From an uncultured Bacteroidales bacterium (GTDB taxonomy: Bacteria; Bacteroidota; Bacteroidia; Bacteroidales; Muribaculaceae), in the NCBI GenBank assembly GCA_902800715.1, contig CADCFN010000013.1, positions 1 to 64,000 of the forward strand: DNA of 64,000 nucleotides, given 5' to 3'. The position numbers and the translations under genes are program-made. Shown here piece by piece: positions 57,382 to 64,000 of the stretch. The notes under the pieces were generated by a model that worked only from the letters and a program-made list of their open reading frames with translations, searched no databases and was not told the origin of the DNA. Numbering within the stretch: position 1 is the stretch's first letter; every line of letters starts with the position of its first letter.

Positions 57382-59586
57382 TTACGGTCTGGACTTTTTG
57401 CTTGTGCCCCATTTCGAGGGTTTGGGACCCATGACGAGTTCGAGCGTGCCACCGGCGATGATGTCACGGTAGTCGATGTAGCTCTTGTCATAGCGCTTGC
57501 CGTTGAGCGTGGCGCTCTGGACGTAGATGTTCTCGTCGCTGTTGTTCACCGCCTTGACGGTGAACGTCTTGCCGTCGCCCACGTTGAGGGTTGCCTCGTT
57601 GAACAGCGGTGAGCCGATGATGTACTTGCCACCGGCGGGCTCCTCCTGATACAGGCCGATAGATGACAGGACATACCATGCCGACATCTGGCCCACGTCC
57701 TCGTTGCCCGACAGGCCGTCAACGTCGTTGCGGTATTGCTCCCGCAGCACTTGACGGATGAGTCTTGCGGCTTTCCAGGGCTGGCCCACATAGTTGTACA
57801 TGTAGATGATGTGGTGGCTGGGCTCGTTGCCGTGGGCATACTGGCCGATGAGGCCGCTCACGTCGGGCGACGCTTCTTCACCCAGGTTGCCCTCGACGAT
57901 GAACAGCGAGTCAAGTTTCTGGATGAACGCCTTCTCGCTGCCGAAGAGTTTTACCAGTCCATGCACATCATGGGGCACAAGCCAGGTGTATTGCCAGGCG
58001 TTGCCCTCGCAGTAGTCGTCGTTGCGATGCTTGGTCGATAGCGGGTCGAATTCTGCCGCAGGACGGAAATGGCCCTTCGAGTCCTTGCCGCGCATGAAAC
58101 GCGTCTGCTTGTCAAAGTAGTGGCGGTAAGACTGGCTGCGCTCGTTGAAATAGTTGTAGTTCTCACGGTCACCGGCGGCTTTTGCCACTTGGGCGATGCA
58201 CCAGTCGGCGAGGGCATACTCCAGTCCGCGTGCTACGGTCTCTTTTTCGGGTTCCAGGTCATAGGGGATATAGCCGTACTGCTTTAACAGTCCCATCGAG
58301 CGCTCATCGAGCATCGCGCTGGTGGTCATTGCCTTGAGTGCAGCCTTCTTGTCCACGTCAAAGCCCTTCAGCACCAAGTCGGCGAGCACGGGCGCGCCGG
58401 GGTTGCCCACCATGCAGTCGGTCTCGTTGCCCATCAGGTGCCACACGGGCAGTTTGCCCTGCTGCTCAAAGATGTGCAGGAAGGTCTGTGCCATGTCCTG
58501 CTGTTTCTCGCCGTGGATGAGCGTCTGCAAGGGGTGGGCGGCACGGTAGGTGTCCCAGAGCGATAGGGTAGTGTAGTTGGTGAAATCGCCCTGATGCACC
58601 TTGCCGTCGGCACCGCGGTATTGCCCGTTCACGTCGCTGAAGACCGACGGGGCGACCATCGTGTGATAGAGCGCCGTGTAGAACACCTTGCGGTCGTTCT
58701 CGTTGTCGGTGGCAATCTGGATTTTCTCCAGTTCGTCAGCCCAGGCGCACCATGCTTTTCGGGCGACGTCATAGAAGTCCCAGTCAGGATTCTCGGCTGT
58801 CAGGTTCTCTATCGCATTATCGATGCTTACTGCCGACAGTCCCACTTTGACGAGAAATGGTGTAGCGGGATAGTTGGGTGCCGAAATGATGCCCGTGGTG
58901 TCGCCATTCAGTTTCTCGAGTGCCACATCTTGCTGGAAATCCATGACAAAAAAGGCTTTCTGGTCTCTTGCCCAACCCGATGAATAACGGTAACCGACAA
59001 TCCTCCTGGGTGATGTTTGCTGCATCATCATTTGTTTCGGGGTGTCCCATCCGATGCCTTGACCCAAATCGAGTCGCAGGTAGATAGAGTCTTGTTCGAC
59101 ATTGAATTCATAGCGGTGCATACCTGTGCGCTTGGTGGCAGTCAAATTCACCTGAACGTAAGGCTTGCCCCCGTTGCGCAGTGTCACCGAGTAGTAGCCC
59201 GGATGGGCACTCTCGTCGTTGTGACTGAAAATTACCGCTTGCTGGTCACGGCAGGTGACGGGCAGCAAGGCGATGTCGCCAAGGTCGCCGATGCCAGTGC
59301 CGCTCAGGTGCTGGTGGCCGAAGCCGATGAGCACCGAGTCGCTGTCATGATAGCCTGAGCACCAGTCCCAACCCTGAGTGGGCTCGGTTGGTCCCAACTG
59401 CACATAGCCGAAAGGCACGTTGGCTCCATAGAACACATGGCCGTGGCCTCCCGTACCGATGCGCGGGTTCACCCAATTGCTGCGGACTGAATGACGTTTC
59501 TGAGGTCTGGTCATGCCACATTGCGCACTCGCCGTGATAGCAAGGCTGGCAGCAAGAAAAATCAGTGTATAGATGGCTTTTTTCAT
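57382..59586 (-). CDS. Glycoside hydrolase family 92 (alpha-mannosidase)
   Basis: A 734-residue exported GH92 enzyme. Signal peptide MKKAIYTLIFLAASLAITASA. The N-terminal sandwich shows WVNPRIGTGGHGHVFYGANV and YVQLGPTEPTQGWDWCSGYH, a variant common among GH92 enzymes with glycine-rich start. The catalytic part has EGNAWQYTWLVPHDVHGLVK, HGNEPSHHIIYMYNYVGQPW and LSGNEDVGQMSAWYVLSS. It differs clearly from the GH92 at 53593, so the two are not recent duplicates. They may cut different mannose linkages. It lies 18 bp before the DUF3307 gene stop and could be transcribed from the satD promoter. Confidence 0.94.
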   Translation of the reverse strand: MKKAIYTLIFLAASLAITASAQCGMTRPQKRHSVRSNWVNPRIGTGGHGHVFYGANVPFGYVQLGPTEPTQGWDWCSGYHDSDSVLIGFGHQHLSGTGIGDLGDIALLPVTCRDQQAVIFSHNDESAHPGYYSVTLRNGGKPYVQVNLTATKRTGMHRYEFNVEQDSIYLRLDLGQGIGWDTPKQMMMQQTSPRRIVGYRYSSGWARDQKAFFVMDFQQDVALEKLNGDTTGIISAPNYPATPFLVKVGLSAVSIDNAIENLTAENPDWDFYDVARKAWCAWADELEKIQIATDNENDRKVFYTALYHTMVAPSVFSDVNGQYRGADGKVHQGDFTNYTTLSLWDTYRAAHPLQTLIHGEKQQDMAQTFLHIFEQQGKLPVWHLMGNETDCMVGNPGAPVLADLVLKGFDVDKKAALKAMTTSAMLDERSMGLLKQYGYIPYDLEPEKETVARGLEYALADWCIAQVAKAAGDRENYNYFNERSQSYRHYFDKQTRFMRGKDSKGHFRPAAEFDPLSTKHRNDDYCEGNAWQYTWLVPHDVHGLVKLFGSEKAFIQKLDSLFIVEGNLGEEASPDVSGLIGQYAHGNEPSHHIIYMYNYVGQPWKAARLIRQVLREQYRNDVDGLSGNEDVGQMSAWYVLSSIGLYQEEPAGGKYIIGSPLFNEATLNVGDGKTFTVKAVNNSDENIYVQSATLNGKRYDKSYIDYRDIIAGGTLELVMGPKPSKWGTSKKSRP

Positions 59587-59604
59587 ATTTTATGGTGGAA
59601 TTGG

Positions 59605-60327
59605 TTAATGAATATACATATTGATGGCAAAGCCTGTCAACAGCGCAATCGAGAAACTTGCCAGAGTGCCCAGCAGGACATACTCTGTGATTTTAATCTC
59701 GCGCGCCTTGTTCAGGTCACCGAAGCGGAAGATGGATTTTGCCGCCAGCAGGAAGCCGACGCCCTCGATGTTGCCGGTGATGATAAAGGTCAGAATCAGT
59801 ACACGCTCGATGTAGCCGATCCAGGCGCCGGCAAAGGGCATCCCTTGGGATTGCATGTTGTTGGAGGGAATCCAGCGCTTGATGAAAACGCTGATGAGGA
59901 TAGAAGCGGGCTTCAAGACCAGCATATAGCCCAGCAGCACAGCCCACAGGTGCCTGGAGTTGATGAATGTGCTCATCGCGTCCTGCACTTGAGTGTGGTC
60001 GGCATAGTAAGCCCACCACAAAGCAAGAATGACACCGATGTGTGCCACCTGGTCGCTGAGGAATCCCAGCGTGCTGTTTCCGTTCCACTTGATTTTGAGG
60101 ATGTCGATGATGAAATGCGTTACAAAAATCACCAGCGGAATCACCCAAGCGCCCCAGTCGGCAAGCAGGAGATAGGCGCACATGGCATGGATGAGCGCAT
60201 GGATGGCTTGGGCTGTAACCCCGCGCCAGTTCTTCTCGTGCTTGGATTGGCACAATTTGTCAAACTGCAGGAAGAAATCGGCGATGACATGTGCCGATAA
60301 TAGCTTGAGTAGGATGATGATGTTCAT
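59605..60327 (-). CDS. DUF3307 membrane protein
   Basis: A 240-residue integral membrane protein. LLKLLSAHVIADFFLQFDKLC and ALIHAMCAYLLLADWGAWV, then FVTHFIIDILKIKW, are typical of DUF3307. Six or seven hydrophobic segments are visible, with a C-terminal part (ILTFIITGNIEGVGFLLAAK) that looks like an added two-helix unit. Function is unknown. It overlaps the stop of the satD gene by 4 bp (60324-60327), so it is translationally coupled to it. This pairing of SatD and DUF3307 proteins is common in Bacteroidetes, suggesting a joint role. Confidence 0.85.
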   Translation of the reverse strand: MNIIILLKLLSAHVIADFFLQFDKLCQSKHEKNWRGVTAQAIHALIHAMCAYLLLADWGAWVIPLVIFVTHFIIDILKIKWNGNSTLGFLSDQVAHIGVILALWWAYYADHTQVQDAMSTFINSRHLWAVLLGYMLVLKPASILISVFIKRWIPSNNMQSQGMPFAGAWIGYIERVLILTFIITGNIEGVGFLLAAKSIFRFGDLNKAREIKITEYVLLGTLASFSIALLTGFAINMYIH

Positions 60328-60971
60328 ATCGTCGGTTGGCTAATGTGGCTCATGATGATATCGCGGTAGCGTTCGATATATTTCCGCACAAGGCTTTCCT
60401 TGGCCGAAGAGAGCACGTTGCGCACGTTTTGCACCGACGTGCCGATGAGTTTGGCGATGTCCTTCTTGGGGGTGTCCTGACGGAGTGCGAGGTAAATCAT
60501 CCCTGCCTGCTTGCTGGACCACCCGTTGATGATGTCGTCGATAAATGCCGTGGAGAGTGCAAGTTCATCGTTCACGTCCTGCCAGGGCGTCTTGACAGCG
60601 AGGCGCTGCTTGCCCATCTCGTCAAGTTGCCGTCCTGAGTAGTGGAAGGCTTCGCCATCGGATGTGACGATACGCTCTGACAGGAATTCGACATTGCCGA
60701 TGCCCAGCGAGATGCGCGCATCCCACATGCCGTTTTCCTTGCTTGCCGTGTGCCGTATAAGTCCCGCCCTCAACAGGATGGCGATTTTTATCGCTGCACT
60801 GGGCTCGTCGATGAGCAGTTGGAAACTGTCGCCACGGAACAGCTCCATCGAGAATGGTGCGACGCATTGCAATTCCTCGCCCATCGTGTTGAGGCAGTTG
60901 AGCAACTCGCCCCGGTATTGGGCGCTGATTAGGGAAGAATCCACGATATCGCCGGTAATGATTCCTTTCAT
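60324..60971 (-). CDS. SatD family protein with C-terminal HTH
   Basis: A 215-residue protein of the SatD family. MKGIITGDIVDSSLISAQYR is the typical opening, and MELFRGDSFQLLIDEP and ARISLGIGNVEFLSERIVTS follow. The C-terminal 60 residues form a helix-turn-helix like sigma-70 region 4 (PKKDIAKLIGTSVQNVRNVL), so DNA binding is likely. An ATG four codons upstream (60983) is also possible. The name comes from the streptococcal acid-tolerance locus. The true role is unclear. Three 18-bp palindromes every 29 bp upstream of its promoter (61027-61102) are natural targets for its own HTH. Confidence 0.82.
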   Translation of the reverse strand: MKGIITGDIVDSSLISAQYRGELLNCLNTMGEELQCVAPFSMELFRGDSFQLLIDEPSAAIKIAILLRAGLIRHTASKENGMWDARISLGIGNVEFLSERIVTSDGEAFHYSGRQLDEMGKQRLAVKTPWQDVNDELALSTAFIDDIINGWSSKQAGMIYLALRQDTPKKDIAKLIGTSVQNVRNVLSSAKESLVRKYIERYRDIIMSHISQPTI

Positions 60972-60999
60972 AATGAATGACATGTTATGATTGTCGGTG

Positions 61000-61007
61000 C
61001 AAAACTA
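61000..61007 (-). promoter_or_regulatory. satD promoter -7 box
   Basis: On the minus strand TAGTTTTG followed by CACCG, about 28 nt before ATG 60971. Palindrome 1 of the array begins 20 bp upstream, over the -33 region. Confidence 0.55.
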
Positions 61008-61026
61008 TATATAATATATGATATAA

Positions 61027-61102
61027 ACAACCATTTTTGATTGTTTTTTTAAGAAACAACCGTTTTTGGTTGTTTTTGGAAAAGACAATCATTTTTGGTT
61101 GT
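61027..61102. promoter_or_regulatory. Three 18-bp palindromes at 29-bp spacing (operator array)
   Basis: ACAACCATTTTTGATTGT (61027-61044), ACAACCGTTTTTGGTTGT (61056-61073) and ACAATCATTTTTGGTTGT (61085-61102). Starts are exactly 29 bp apart. The consensus is ACAACC-N6-GGTTGT, with a constant TTTTT in the centre. The array lies between divergent satD and the S9 peptidase gene. Confidence 0.7.
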
Positions 61103-61184
61103 CTGGTTTGCCTTAAACAAAAGTGAAATAAAAGGTCTTGGTGTTTTTCTGGTTTCTATTGGTCGGTTGTTGCCGATAAATGAT

Positions 61185-61192
61185 TATATTTG
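61185..61192 (+). promoter_or_regulatory. -7 box of S9 peptidase gene
   Basis: TATATTTG followed by CAG, 68 nt before ATG 61261. Confidence 0.6.
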
Positions 61193-61260
61193 CAGTTTGA
61201 AAAAATGTGCAAGCTGAAAACCAATTTAACACTAAATACATCATTAACAGTACAATTATT

Positions 61261-63468
61261 ATGAAATTCTTCAAGTTAACAGCAATGTCGGTTGCGGTGT
61301 TGGCCCTGTTGAGTTCCTCGACCTGCTCCAAGCAGGAAAATGCGGCTCCCGGCCAGGCTCCCGCCACCGAGAAAACTTCCGGTAAGATGGAAAAGAAAGA
61401 GTTCACTCCCGAATTCCTCAATCAGTTGGGTCGCGTGGGCGGTCCCCAGGTTTCACCCGACGGCAAGAAAATCCTGTATGGCGTTACCTATTATGACATC
61501 ACCACCAACAAGGGCAACTGCGACCTTTGGGTGATGGATGTTGACGGCCAGAACGCCCGTCAGATTACCAACACGCCCAACAGCGAGAGCAACTATGTGT
61601 GGATTGACGGAGGCAAGAAAATCGCTTTCATCTACAAGGATGAAGGTGAGGGCAAGACCCCTCAGCTGTGGACCATGAACGCCGACGGCGGTGGCCGCAA
61701 CTGCGTGAGCGATGTCGAGGACGGCATCGAGGGCTTCATCTTCTCGCCCGACGAGAAGCGCGTGGTCATGATTTCACAAGTCAAGTACGGCCAGACGGTA
61801 CAAGACGTTTATCCCGATTTGGATAAGACCACGGGCAAACTCTATGACGACATGATGTACAAGCACTGGGACGAGTGGGTGACCACCATTCCTCACCCCT
61901 TTGTGGCAGACTATGACGGCAGCAAGGCCGGCAACGTGAAGGACGTCCTCGAGGGCGAGCCCTACGAGTCGCCGATGAAGCCTTGGGGCGGCATCGAGTC
62001 GCTGGCTTGGACTCCCGACGGCAAGAACCTCGTGTACGTTTGCCGCAAGAAGACCGGCAAGGACTACGCTTTCTCGACCAACAGCGACCTGTACAAGTAT
62101 AACCTCGAGACCGGCAAGACCGAGAACCTGACGCAGGGCATGATGGGCTATGATACCTATCCCATCATCAACAGCAAGGGTGAGATGGCTTGGCTCTCGA
62201 TGGAACACGACGGCTACGAGGCCGACAAGAACCGCATCTTCTTCATGGATGCTGCCGGCAACAAGAAGGACCTGACCGAGAACTGGGACTACAGCGTGGA
62301 TGACATCGCCTGGTCGCCCGACGAGAAGGCCATCTATTTCATCTGCCCGTTCCAGGGCACGCAGCCCATCTTCCGCATGGATGTCGCTACCCAGAAGGTG
62401 GACACCATCGCCATGGGCGTGTGTGACTTTAACAGCATGGCATTCCCCGATAATGAGACCGTTATCGCTTGCCGTCAGAGCTACCAGACCCCCAATGAAA
62501 TTTGCAGCATTCAGATGGGCAAGGAGCCCGTTCAGCTCACTCATGTCAACGACGAGGCTCTCGCCCAGGTTGACCCCATCGGCATCGAGAAGCGCATGGT
62601 GCCCACCACCGATGGCAAGCTGATGACCACTTGGGTATGCTACCCGCCCAACTTCGACCCCAACAAGAAGTATCCCGCTATCCTCTTCTGCGAGGGCGGC
62701 CCGCAGTCTCCTGTAAGCCAGTTCTGGAGCTATCGCTGGAACATGCGCATCATGGCCAGCAACGGCTACATCGTCATCCTGCCCAACCGCCGCGGTCTGC
62801 CGGGCTTCGGCACCGAGTGGAACGCCCAAATCAGTGGCGATTACGGTGGCCAGAATATGCGTGACTACCTCAGCGCTGTGGATTACATGAAGAAGGAGCC
62901 TTACATCGATGGTGAACACATCGGTGCCGTTGGCGCCAGCTATGGTGGCTATTCGGTTTACTTCCTTGCCGGTAACCATAACAAGCGCTTCGCCTGCTTC
63001 CTGGCACACGCCGGTATCTTCAACCTCGAGGCCCAGTATCTCGAGACCGAGGAGATGTGGTTCGTGCAGTGGGATCTCGGTGGCCCGTACTGGGACAAGA
63101 GCAACGCTACCGCACAGCGTTCCTACACTCAGGCCAACCCCAAGAACTACGTTCAGAACTGGGATACCCCCATCATGTGTACCGCTGGTGAGTTGGATTA
63201 CCGCATCGTCTTCACCCAGGCTTGCCAGGCATTCAATGCCGCCAAGATTAAGGGCTTGCCCGCCCGTCTGCTGCTCTTCCCCGACGAGAACCACTGGATT
63301 CTCAAGCCCCAGAACAGCATCCTGTGGCAGCGCGAGTTCTTCCGCTGGCTCGACACGTGGCTGAAGCCCGGCAGCGAGGCTGCCAAGGCCTACAAGGCCC
63401 AGCAGGACAGCATTGCCGCCGCCAAGGCTGCCGCTAATCCTGTTCCCGCCACCGAAGAGAAAAAATAA
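61261..63468 (+). CDS. S9 prolyl oligopeptidase family lipoprotein (DPP5-like)
   Basis: A 735-residue exported serine peptidase. A lipobox SSSTC puts Cys near residue 22. The N-terminal beta-propeller has repeated PDGKKILYGVTYYD, SPDEKRVVMISQVKYG and TPDGKNLVYVCRKK units. The alpha/beta-hydrolase end holds the nucleophile Ser in GASYGGYSVYF (near 561), Asp in ELDYRIVF (near 647) and His in PDENHWIL (near 678). It probably releases dipeptides from peptides in the periplasm, as DPP5-type enzymes do. The start is set at MKFFKLTAMS. The frame is open 18 codons further upstream, through the promoter. Confidence 0.92.
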   Translation: MKFFKLTAMSVAVLALLSSSTCSKQENAAPGQAPATEKTSGKMEKKEFTPEFLNQLGRVGGPQVSPDGKKILYGVTYYDITTNKGNCDLWVMDVDGQNARQITNTPNSESNYVWIDGGKKIAFIYKDEGEGKTPQLWTMNADGGGRNCVSDVEDGIEGFIFSPDEKRVVMISQVKYGQTVQDVYPDLDKTTGKLYDDMMYKHWDEWVTTIPHPFVADYDGSKAGNVKDVLEGEPYESPMKPWGGIESLAWTPDGKNLVYVCRKKTGKDYAFSTNSDLYKYNLETGKTENLTQGMMGYDTYPIINSKGEMAWLSMEHDGYEADKNRIFFMDAAGNKKDLTENWDYSVDDIAWSPDEKAIYFICPFQGTQPIFRMDVATQKVDTIAMGVCDFNSMAFPDNETVIACRQSYQTPNEICSIQMGKEPVQLTHVNDEALAQVDPIGIEKRMVPTTDGKLMTTWVCYPPNFDPNKKYPAILFCEGGPQSPVSQFWSYRWNMRIMASNGYIVILPNRRGLPGFGTEWNAQISGDYGGQNMRDYLSAVDYMKKEPYIDGEHIGAVGASYGGYSVYFLAGNHNKRFACFLAHAGIFNLEAQYLETEEMWFVQWDLGGPYWDKSNATAQRSYTQANPKNYVQNWDTPIMCTAGELDYRIVFTQACQAFNAAKIKGLPARLLLFPDENHWILKPQNSILWQREFFRWLDTWLKPGSEAAKAYKAQQDSIAAAKAAANPVPATEEKK

Positions 63469-63490
63469 CTGATAGTTAATCTGATTATAG

Positions 63491-63528
63491 CATGAAATAG
63501 GGAGACCTTCTGGCCTCCCTATTTCATG
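63491..63528. terminator. Hairpin between convergent S9 peptidase and HAD genes
   Basis: Perfect 14-bp arms CATGAAATAGGGAG (63491-63504) and CTCCCTATTTCATG (63515-63528). The T-run is absent on the plus strand. It probably serves both convergent transcripts. Confidence 0.65.
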
Positions 63529-63550
63529 TCATAATATCTGGTCCGTCCAG

Positions 63551-64000
63551 TTAGTCCAGCATGTCCAGTCCCAGATAACTGTACACCTCCCCACGCCAGT
63601 CGCTGCCGTTGTCGGGGTTGATGGTGCGGATTCCCAGGGCTGCAGCGGCCTGGCAGTTGCGGGCGCTGTCGTCGATGAATAGGATGTTGTCAGGGGCGGT
63701 CTGTTCGCCGTCAATCATGGCACGGAAAATGTCGGGTGAGGGTTTCATCATGCGCATCTCGTAGCTCAGGTACAGGCGGTCGAAATAGTAGTCCAGACCG
63801 TGTCCGTTGCCGTCGAAGGCGCTGCTGCGTGCCCAATGCATCATGAAGGGGTTGGTGTTAGACAGCAGGGCAACGCGGTATCCCTCACGGCGTAAGCGCA
63901 GCAGGGCATCGAAGTTGCGCTGGTACAACTCGGCGGCATAGCCCGTCCAAGCATATTCCAGCTGTTCCATCGTCAACTGCTTGCCCACGATGCGGCTCAG
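63551..64000 (-). CDS. HAD-superfamily hydrolase, C-terminal part
   Basis: About 150 residues of a HAD-IA phosphatase. The gene continues past the right edge, and the N-terminal motif I (DxD) is not in the window. Visible are RREGYRVALLSNTNPFMM (motif II), MMKPSPDIFRAMI with the motif III lysine, and DNILFIDDSARNCQAAAALG (motif IV, two Asp). This arrangement resembles YihX-like or phosphoglycolate/alpha-glucose-1-phosphatase relatives. The substrate is unknown. Confidence 0.85.
   Translation of the reverse strand: MSRIVGKQLTMEQLEYAWTGYAAELYQRNFDALLRLRREGYRVALLSNTNPFMMHWARSSAFDGNGHGLDYYFDRLYLSYEMRMMKPSPDIFRAMIDGEQTAPDNILFIDDSARNCQAAAALGIRTINPDNGSDWRGEVYSYLGLDMLD

Noticed and set aside
61027-61102. 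29-bp periodic palindromes read as replication or plasmid iterons
   Set aside because: Only three copies, no rep gene or DnaA boxes nearby, and the position over the satD promoter fits an operator.
61774-63294. 506-codon open frame antisense to the S9 peptidase gene
   Set aside because: It is wholly opposite a gene with all catalytic motifs. The translated sequence is rich in V, H, L and G with no family pattern, as expected from codon bias of the real gene.

Overview
The window is a piece of chromosome from a Bacteroidales bacterium, most likely a gut or rumen Prevotellaceae- or Muribaculaceae-type organism. The signs are the -7 promoter box TAnnTTTG in front of most genes with weak Shine-Dalgarno signals, a SusC/SusD pair, many SPII lipoproteins, GH92 and GH2 glycosidases, secreted BACON/dockerin-type proteins, and AT-rich noncoding repeat families between genes of roughly 50% GC. 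No rRNA, CRISPR array or prophage was seen. One tRNA is present, an initiator tRNA-Met.

Layout. 1-1.7 kb: the end of glyA, a 142-bp tandem repeat carrying two terminators, then fabG. 1.8-5.95 kb: a secreted BACON/dockerin-type protein, a DUF695 protein, a lipoprotein and a thioredoxin-fold protein without cysteines. 5.97-10.13 kb (minus): apparent operon yqgE - coaW - GT2 glycosyltransferase - GNAT - acyltransferase. 10.3-12.5 kb: an aspartate kinase lacking ACT domains, then thrC. 12.7-25.98 kb: housekeeping genes (EamA transporter, class A PBP, folD, priA, a GT4 glycosyltransferase, tRNA-fMet, class I fumarase, an RluA-type pseudouridine synthase). This stretch includes a small element with perfect 32-bp inverted repeats around a four-helix-bundle gene. 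26.5-34.2 kb: a SusC - SusD - zinc metallohydrolase lipoprotein - DUF4302 lipoprotein operon, presumably for import of a peptide or glycan. 34.4-43.8 kb: three further BACON/dockerin-type paralogues separated by repeats. Among the repeats is an IS1595-family transposon with 8-bp target duplication and a passenger gene, sitting inside a copy of a palindromic MITE-like element. 44.1-53.1 kb: a TIGR04076-type gene, engB, a GH2 glycosidase, an ATP-grasp-like protein, a VanY-type peptidase, msrA, a DUF362 protein and an iron-type alcohol dehydrogenase. 53.6-64 kb: two GH92 mannosidases flanking an AAA/DUF4143 ATPase, the SatD-DUF3307 pair, an S9 peptidase, and the C-terminal part of a HAD hydrolase.

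The strongest unexplained signals are noncoding. They are: (i) a palindromic element family with lateral hairpins, partly amplified as a 240-bp tandem array; (ii) a 378-bp element made of at least eight small hairpins with TCGAAGA/TCTTCGA centres; (iii) operator-like arrays upstream of satD (three 18-bp palindromes every 29 bp) and upstream of the DUF4143 ATPase (four AATCACAT boxes every 32 bp); (iv) three genes whose TAnnTTTG box ends exactly 5 nt before the ATG, suggesting leaderless mRNAs; and (v) hairpin-plus-T-run structures in the leaders of susC and two dockerin-type genes, suggesting attenuation. No searches or folding calculations were run. Family names rest on recognised motifs.
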